39,754 bases of DNA from positions 446,824 to 486,577 of the forward strand of contig UYJD01000004.1 of NCBI GenBank assembly GCA_900618795.1, read 5' to 3'. Positions 33,829 through 39,754 of the stretch are shown here, piece after piece. A program made the position numbers and the translations under genes. Position 1 is the stretch's first letter. Each line of letters begins with the position of its first letter. The notes beneath the pieces are model-generated. The model was not told the origin of the DNA, ran no database searches, and was given only the letters and a program-made list of their open reading frames with translations. The DNA is from Cyanodermella asteris. Lineage: Eukaryota > Ascomycota > Lecanoromycetes > Ostropales > Stictidaceae.

Positions 33829-34763
33829 TATTTCAGATCAAACATGTAACAGCATATAGCCCGTCGGCCACCCGTAGGTGTGCAATCACACTCCCCGCTC
33901 TAGATCGGCTATGAGAGAAGGACTCGCCCAAATCATGTACTTATATCTCAACCACAATTGCCCCCCCTCAACCTCCCCCTTCCCCTCCCGGTCAGTCTTT
34001 CCTTGTGGATGGCACACATACATTTTGTCGACGGCACGGCGCAGGCGCAGCGTGCGTGTTCCGTGAACAGAGTCCGTCGCGGCAGCGCGGAGGTGAGGCT
34101 GCAACGCAATCACGCTGCTTTGCACCGAAACCTAGATTGGTCCACGACAGAGATAGCGTACATTGTCAGAGAGGCCTGCAGTGGTGGTGGAGAGTGCGCG
34201 AGGGGGCCCCAATCGCTTTGCAGGTTATCGCCGTGCATCGCCGACTGGGGAAATGGTGGATACCCACCCAGAGAACCACGGCGAAGATGTGTCCAAGCAG
34301 ACCGGAGCAGTCTAGATGTCGGATCGGGCGGCCTGAGAGCTCTATGCCGAGAGTGTTCGAAGATCGAAAGGGGTGGACTTTGTTCAATTCCTGGCGGTGG
34401 TGGAGCAGTGGTTGTGCGTGCATTTGAATGTGAATTTTGCAAAGGCTGCAACGAGCAGGGAATTGATCCGGCATCAATGAACTACACAGCATGAGAGTAG
34501 AGAATGTTGGGCTCGGCGGGATTGCTCAAGTACTCAAACAATGGGAAGGGCGCGACCAGGTGAGTTGGGTTGATGACACTTCAAAGAGTGTCTGGCCAGT
34601 CTAATACATTCACAATGACAGTCAGGTTTCAGATTGCACAAGGAAAAGTGGGGAGGAAATTTGTTTTATTGTCAGGACGACCGCCCCTGTCGAATGAGGC
34701 TTGTGTTGGTTCATTGAGAACGAATAGAATCGCCGTGTCTTTGGCGAAGTCCCTGTCCATTGC
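33829..34763. other. Gap small ORF / ARP3
   Basis: About 930 bp with no supported gene. It begins with a pyrimidine-rich stretch (33960-33990). The 178-codon open frame at 33958-34494 has no initiator ATG at its start and is compositionally odd (Arg, Gly, Cys), so it is not called. The right part holds the ARP3 3' end. Confidence 0.4.
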
Positions 34764-36188
34764 TCAGGAGCTTCCAGGGCCACCGAGAAGGGCAAATCTT
34801 CGAACGATGCTCGGTCCGATCTCGTCGTACTCGGCCTATGGATGTCAGTCTGTATCACGATGTAATGTAGACTGCTAGTGCTCACCTTAGTATGACAGTA
34901 CGCTCTGAACTCTGGCGTACTGCCGAGTAGACTGCCACCGAACCACGGACCATGTCTTTGCCTCTTGTGCGTAATAACTTGGACTTCGAGTCCGCCACTT
35001 TTTGCGCCAGTGCCGCTTCTCGCCTCGCTCGCCTTGATCCTGTCGTCTACCATATGTCTGATGTCTCTTTGCAGTCGCCTGCCAAAGTCCTTGTATAGAG
35101 TGCTTCCTCCGCTCAACACGATATTCTTGTATAAACCTCTCCTCACATCGATTGGTGAGCTCTGGATGACCCCGTCAACCACTGTCGGTAGAGGGGTGAG
35201 AAAATCTGAGCTGTATATTTCGGGGTTGAAAAAGATTTCCGGCGCCAAGAAGCGCTCGTAGCCAACGTCTACCGTCACACTGCGGCCGTTTGGATGTTTG
35301 ACGTCGTACTTCTGGAACCTTTCTGGTTCTCGGTCAAAACGGGCAAACTCCTTCACAATGTCAGGGCATACATAACAAAATTCTTCTTTGACCCTTTCTG
35401 CTGTTTTCAAGGAGCTGTCTGGCTCGCCACGGTCCCTCATGAGGCTTTGGACAAAGTACGTAATGTCTCTTCCTGCAATCGGAATGCTCTTGATGCTGCT
35501 ACCAATGACGTAGCCCTCTGCCACAGGAATAACGTGAGTGACACCGTCACCCGAATCGATGACAGTACCAGTCAAACTTCGATCCGTAACTTTGCTGGAG
35601 GTCCACGACGCTGCAAGAGCTAGGACGGCCTGCACCGCAATATACAGTCCCGCACAGTTGAAGCTCTCGAACATGATCTCGGCAGTGTTTTCTCTGTTCT
35701 CCGGAGGATTCAGCGGCGGCTCGGTAAGAAGGAAATAGTGGTCCTCGGGCTCGACACGTAGGTATTTGAAAATGCTGTTACTCCAAAAGCGCTCCATGTG
35801 GTCCCAATTCTCTACCTGTCCGTGCCTGACCGGATAGTGAATGCCGTAGCCAGGACCCGTGGCGGCCGAGAGCGCCTCGTCGCCAATGAAGAAATCCAGA
35901 TCCTCTGTCCCTCGCTTCGCCGCCAGGTTGCCTCCACTTCCAGCGCCGCCCGTCAAGTATGAAGGTTTGTTTGCAACAGCAGGCCGTCCGGAGCCTGTGC
36001 TGCCTGCCTGAGCTCCAACCCCTCCTTTTGTTGCGATGGCCGTCGGAAAAACAAACGACGGGGCATCGTTGCCGGCGAATCCGAGTTTCGAGAAGCCCGT
36101 GCCGCTGTTAAGTATTAGCTTGCTTTCTGCGTGAACGCTTCCGGGTTGTGTACTTGTCCATGACAACGGCGGGGGTTTGGTTGGCCAT
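34764..36188 (-). CDS. ARP3: Actin-related protein 3 (Arp2/3 complex)
   Basis: Subunit of the seven-protein Arp2/3 complex that nucleates branched actin at endocytic patches; 441 aa. Start [20 protein letters not shown] at 36188, with exon 1 36188-36154, intron 36153-36105 (49 nt) splitting the N-terminal nucleotide-binding loop, exon 2 36104-34886, intron 34885-34836 (50 nt), exon 3 34835-34764. Conserved parts are [51 protein letters not shown] and [16 protein letters not shown]. The last exon gives [18 protein letters not shown] Gly/Ser-rich insertion sits after residue about 33, between IATK and the [14 protein letters not shown] segment, as in other fungal Arp3. Another frame seen at 36196 is a shadow of the true start. 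Intact. Confidence 0.97.
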
Positions 36189-37151
36189 GGCTGCAAGCTC
36201 GCCGACTCGCGACCTTGAACGTCAATTGCTACTCAGATGGATCAACGCAGACCAGCTTGCATGATCTAAGCTTGGGACAAGCTTGCAGTGTGGTAGGCAC
36301 AGCGAGGGGAATGTCGAGCGGGTGCCCCAGATACGCGGCGGCATTGCTCAGATGTGGGCTGAGGCATCACTGCGCTGCGGCGAAGGCGGAGAATCGTCCG
36401 GCCGCTCCGCACGGAGCGCCTTTAGAAACGACAAGATTCAACTGACCAGCTCTGGCAATGGGTCGTCGTCGATTGTTCCCACCGCCGTGCCGCTGCTTGC
36501 CGCATGGAAACCGCGATGGCAAGATGATTGCGTCTCCAGCTTCCGAGCTGCCGAGCTTGATGTCTGGTAGGAGGGCCCATGATTGGCCATTACACATATG
36601 AGCATCCTGAAAGGCAGTCACCAGCCATGTGAAGCGGTAACACTAGACAAATCTCAATTCGAAAGGCAAGCACTCAACGACCGCCGAGCACTGGGCCGGC
36701 AGTACGATCTGTGCACACCTTCGACAGCTTTGCACTACCGATTCCTTGCTCGTTTCCTTCCCTATCATCAGCCCGGGTCAACGCTCGTTTATCTTCACCT
36801 GGGCAGCATTTCCCTCGCTTGTCCCGCCCACCGTGGCCTATTGCATCCCATCCCCAACTTTCCACGGTACCCATCCTTTTCAAGTTTCTCCTCCTAAGTG
36901 ATCCCGCATTCTTTGTGGCGTGTCTGGTTCATTCTCGGCCTTCCATCGCTTCACTGGATGGCCAATCCTCGATCGAACCTCGCTGCAGCTTCAGATCTAC
37001 TATCCTTCACTTATCAAGATTTCCAGCTGCGACCTCTAGTTTCTGGCACGATCTACCATTCGGCAGTGCGTCGTAAAAGCCCGGATCTCACCTCCGCGCT
37101 TTCAAAGCAACTTTTCCTGTCAGGTCCAACAACAGAGTACTGAACGTGAAT
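36189..37151. promoter_or_regulatory. Divergent promoter region ARP3 / threonine aspartase
   Basis: About 960 bp between divergent start codons. Open frames at 36711-37076 and 36898-37143 overlap each other and show no protein-like motif. No gene seen. Confidence 0.45.
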
Positions 37152-38702
37152 ATGATGAGCCCTTCACTGAAAAGACAAGCACCTGCGGCTCCGCCAAAAC
37201 ATGTTGCCGCCATTTTCGTCCACGCCGGAGCCGGATACCATAGCACCCAAAACGAACATGTCCATCTCCAGGCTTGTGCAGACGCCGTCAAAATGGCCAT
37301 GGCCTCGCTAAAGGCCGGCGGCTCAGCTCTGGATGCAGTTGAATTCGCAATCATGTCCCTCGAGGATAATGAAGTGACCAATGCAGGTTACGGCAGTAAT
37401 TTGACACAGGAGGGCCTGGTTGAAGGCGACGCTACCATTGTTGATCACCTTGGACGAAGCGGCGCTGTAGGCGCCATAGGCAGTAAGCTTTGACCAAGAT
37501 ACTCGATCTGGCCAACGCTAGTTACTGACGCTTGCACAGGAGTACCTAACCCTATTCAAGTGGCGCGCCAGGTTTACGAGCGCAGCACTAAGCCAATGGC
37601 CCTGAGACGTGTCCCACCCAATCTGCTAGTGGGAGACGGAGCGACGGAATTTGCCCGTGAGAACAGCCTCAGAGTGGTGGCCAATGCGAATTTGGTATCG
37701 TATGGTGCCCGGGACCGCTACAGGAAATGGCAACAAGATATTCAGGTCGCTGAAGGCAGCCAATCGCCGGAAACAAACCGTGATAGTCCCTCAAGCGACG
37801 ACTTCGAACACGATCTGAATGAGGAGGAACAACAGACCATCCGAGACTACGGGCCGGCAGCGTCAAACAACCCTACGATCGCCGCTCTAGCAAATGAGAG
37901 CCAGCCTTTCTCTCCTGCTAAGGACAGGGATCACTTCACTGAGCTATTCCCCACGTCAGCAGCACGGGGCCACAGTGGACCGAACAAATTGCGTCGTCGA
38001 TCCCATTCTCGTACATCTGCTGCCAATGGTCATGCGGATAGCTTCTTTGACAAGTTGGAGACAAACCTGGATCCGGGCTTGATCGACATGGATCGTTTCT
38101 TTCAGGATTTAGGCCCGCCTCCAGACACGACTGGCGAATTCTATTCCTTTGCACTCGGGCCAGACAGCGATGTGAAAATCGACAACAGTCTTAGTTTTCT
38201 CGATTTTCCATCCAGCCCGAAGGATAATGCACGAGGTGAAGCAGGAATGTCCCGAGACGAGCGGGATGCTCACGCCGAGGACATGATCAGCGATACCGTT
38301 GGTGCTATTGCTGTTGACGCAGATGGGAACATTGCGGCAGCGTCCTCGTCAGGGGGCATTGGTATGAAACACAGAGGACGAGTAGGCCCTGCAGCCCTGG
38401 TCGGCGTCGGTACTGCTGTGATCCCTATCAGCCCCGAGGACAAGGAGCGCTGCACTGTCGCATGTGTCACCAGTGGCACTGGCGAGCACATGGCGACATC
38501 AATGGCTGCCGGCACTTGTGCACAGAGGATGTATAACTCTTGCAAGGTCGACTCAAAGGGAACAACAGTACCTTGCGATGAAGATGAAGCTATGCAAAGT
38601 TTCATTAAGAGAGACTTCATGGGTCATCCGTCCGTCAAGAATTCTACAACAGGGGGCGCAATTGGCACGATGGCTGTCAAGAAAACGAGCGAAGGTCTGT
38701 GA
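37152..38702 (+). CDS. TASP1: Threonine aspartase (taspase-1-like Ntn hydrolase)
   Basis: An N-terminal-nucleophile hydrolase of the asparaginase-2/taspase family, which autocleaves before a catalytic Thr and then works as an Asp-specific endopeptidase. Exon 1 37152-37482, intron 37483-37539 (57 nt, TTACTGAC branch), exon 2 from 37540. The alpha part contains IFVHAGAGYHS, GGSALDAVEFAIMSLED and NAGYGSNLTQEG. The presumed nucleophile is Thr363 in SDTVGAIAVD, followed by SSSGGIGMKHRGRVGPAA and CVTSGTGEHMATSMAAGT. A long polar linker (about residues 155-355) sits before the cleavage site. The first start is ATG 37152; 37155 is also possible. The frame stops at TGA 38700-38702, giving 497 aa, but the same frame continues to 38933 with family-like sequence (separate entry). 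Confidence 0.9.
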
Positions 38703-38933
38703 CTATACTTCGCTCACAACACTAACAGTTTCGCGCTGGCCAGTATGCATTCTAACGATACAGAACCACACACTGTCATGAGCCGAAGCTCAAAGCAGGG
38801 AAGGGTCGTCACTGGTGCACGTTCAATGCGCCCGGTACCTGCACAAACAACGAGTTCGCCTCTTCCCAAGTCACCGAAGGCGAAACGCTTCAAACAGAAC
38901 CGGCCGAGCGTGGGCGACTCAGGCGCCGGCTAG
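38703..38933 (+). other. In-frame extension of threonine aspartase after TGA CTA
   Basis: The frame after the TGA stop runs 76 codons to a TAG at 38931-38933. Its first residues, LYFAHNTNSFALASM, resemble the C-terminal motif (HNTDSFALASM-like) I remember from fungal taspases, and a polar tail follows. The stop is directly followed by CTA, the best-known readthrough context. A splice explanation fails: a 34-nt candidate intron from 38697 shifts the frame out, and the only frame-keeping one, 38699-38728 (30 nt), is too short and has its branch site against the acceptor. So the residues are likely translated by readthrough, or the stop is a recent nonsense change or sequencing error. Confidence 0.6.
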
Positions 38934-39324
38934 AAGTCGTCTTTTGCTGCGTTTGCCACGACACAAGATGGCTCGAATTCGTTGAAGCGGTCCGCTACCA
39001 CGAGCTTAGGGTATGACAAAGGGGCGCAGGACACGATGCCGAGTCTGGGTTTGGGTCGCAAAGCGTCGAAAAAAGGGTTGATGGGTCGATTTGACTGGTT
39101 GGATTGGCGTGGAAACAGCAAAGGGCTGGAACGAAAGACCAGCAACGTTGGAGCTGGCAGAGAGCCCTGACGGGGAGGCTTGTTTCCATAGTCTGTCTTT
39201 CATCGCATTGCGACTTGGAGAGCTACAGCCCCGAACTTGGGACGAATCCCACGAAGCCTGCTAAGGAGATGATAATGACTTTGATGACCGGGATAGAATT
39301 AAATCAACCAATGCTGTTTACCGC
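38934..39324. other. Gap threonine aspartase / right-edge gene
   Basis: About 390 bp between two convergent ends. Small frames on both strands have no motif. No gene seen. Confidence 0.45.
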
Positions 39325-39754
39325 TCATACCTGGCAGCAACTGTCCCCCGGGCCGTACAGAATGTACTCAATGGTGTCCATAGTGATTCCCGTGTCCACA
39401 CCCAGGACAGCAATATCGTTCTCGGCAGTGAATTTGACGGTCATCAATGCCCTGAATGTATCCTTGAAATCCACCAATTTCGAATTCGCTTGGAATGCAG
39501 TAATCCCAGCTTCAAATTGCTGCTCAAGTCTCGCGACTTCCTCCCATGCTACCCCATAGCCCGTGAAGGTTACTGAGCAAGATGTCGGCATATTGGCAGC
39601 AGGATTCTTCAGCGCCAGCGCACACCCAAAATACATGTTCTCAAGATCAAAGCAGCTAACAATGCTGCCTGTGTAGTTGGAACTTGTGGCTCTTTGTCCG
39701 CCGCTGACAATGCTGGTGGTTACGAGCGGTGCGCCCGCAGCCTCGCAAGAGCCG
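39325..39754 (-). CDS. Partial protein, possibly secreted (cut by window edge)
   Basis: The frame is open to the window edge and extends further upstream, so the N-terminus is missing. The visible 142 residues include CEAAG, SNYTGSIVSCFDLENMYFGC, PTSCSVTFTGYG and a C-terminal YGPGDSCCQV. Well spaced cysteines, an N-glycosylation sequon (NYT) and Ala/Gly/Ser-rich sequence suggest a small extracellular fungal protein, with a helical middle (EEVARLEQQFEAGITAFQAN). The family is not recognised. Confidence 0.5.
   Translation of the reverse strand, partial: GSCEAAGAPLVTTSIVSGGQRATSSNYTGSIVSCFDLENMYFGCALALKNPAANMPTSCSVTFTGYGVAWEEVARLEQQFEAGITAFQANSKLVDFKDTFRALMTVKFTAENDIAVLGVDTGITMDTIEYILYGPGDSCCQV

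Noticed and set aside
33958-34494. 178-codon plus-strand frame
   Set aside because: It does not begin with ATG, is Arg/Gly/Cys-rich with no domain, and overlaps other frames of similar quality.
36711-37143. Overlapping plus-strand frames before the threonine aspartase
   Set aside because: They overlap each other in different frames and have no motif; likely promoter and leader sequence.
38697-38730. 34-nt intron in the threonine aspartase (GTCTGT to AACAG)
   Set aside because: Removal shifts the frame and ends the protein within 20 codons; it would also delete the conserved HNT residues, and the branch site abuts the acceptor.

Overview
The window is nuclear DNA of a filamentous ascomycete (Pezizomycotina). 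The evidence is densely packed genes, short introns (mostly 48-82 nt, GTRNGT-like donors, CTAAC/CTGAC-like branch sites), a fungal Zn2Cys6 regulator, a nrc-2/Fpk-type AGC kinase, and fungal GH5 and GH76 enzymes. A Dothideomycete is my best guess, but it rests on general gene style and not on a marker. I saw no transposon, LTR element, CRISPR array, tRNA or rRNA.

Layout. 1-1.8 kb: no gene seen. 1.8-10.3 kb is an accessory-looking block: a PI-PLC-like phosphodiesterase (-), a GH5 exo-beta-1,3-glucanase-like enzyme (+), a UPC2-like zinc-cluster transcription factor (+) and a secreted S33 serine peptidase in four exons (-). 11.4-24.7 kb is mostly housekeeping: phenylalanyl-tRNA synthetase beta (FRS1, -, six exons), PP2A scaffold A (TPD3, +), ribosomal protein S3 (-), an unrecognised acidic protein (-) and VPS15 (+). 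24.8-27.5 kb: an unrecognised nuclear-looking protein (-) and a frame-broken reading frame (+). 27.9-30.0 kb: a flippase-kinase-type AGC kinase (-). 31.9-33.3 kb: a GH76-like enzyme (+), followed by a possible small gene. 34.8-36.2 kb: Arp3 (-). 37.2-38.9 kb: threonine aspartase (+). The right edge cuts a possible secreted protein (-).

Functional links are cellular rather than operonic. VPS15 (PI3-kinase regulation, vesicle sorting), the Fpk-like kinase (lipid asymmetry) and Arp3 (actin nucleation at endocytic sites) all serve membrane traffic. GH5 and GH76 could act on glucan and mannan but lack an evident secretion signal. Divergent pairs FRS1/TPD3, unknown/VPS15, ARP3/taspase and PLC/GH5 have promoter gaps of about 0.4-1 kb.

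The most notable observation is in the threonine aspartase. Its frame stops at TGA followed by CTA, the best-known leaky stop context, and the same frame then continues for 76 codons. The first of these resemble the family's conserved C-terminal motif. Exon borders below were placed by hand from splice consensus, reading frame and remembered family conservation; no alignment was run.
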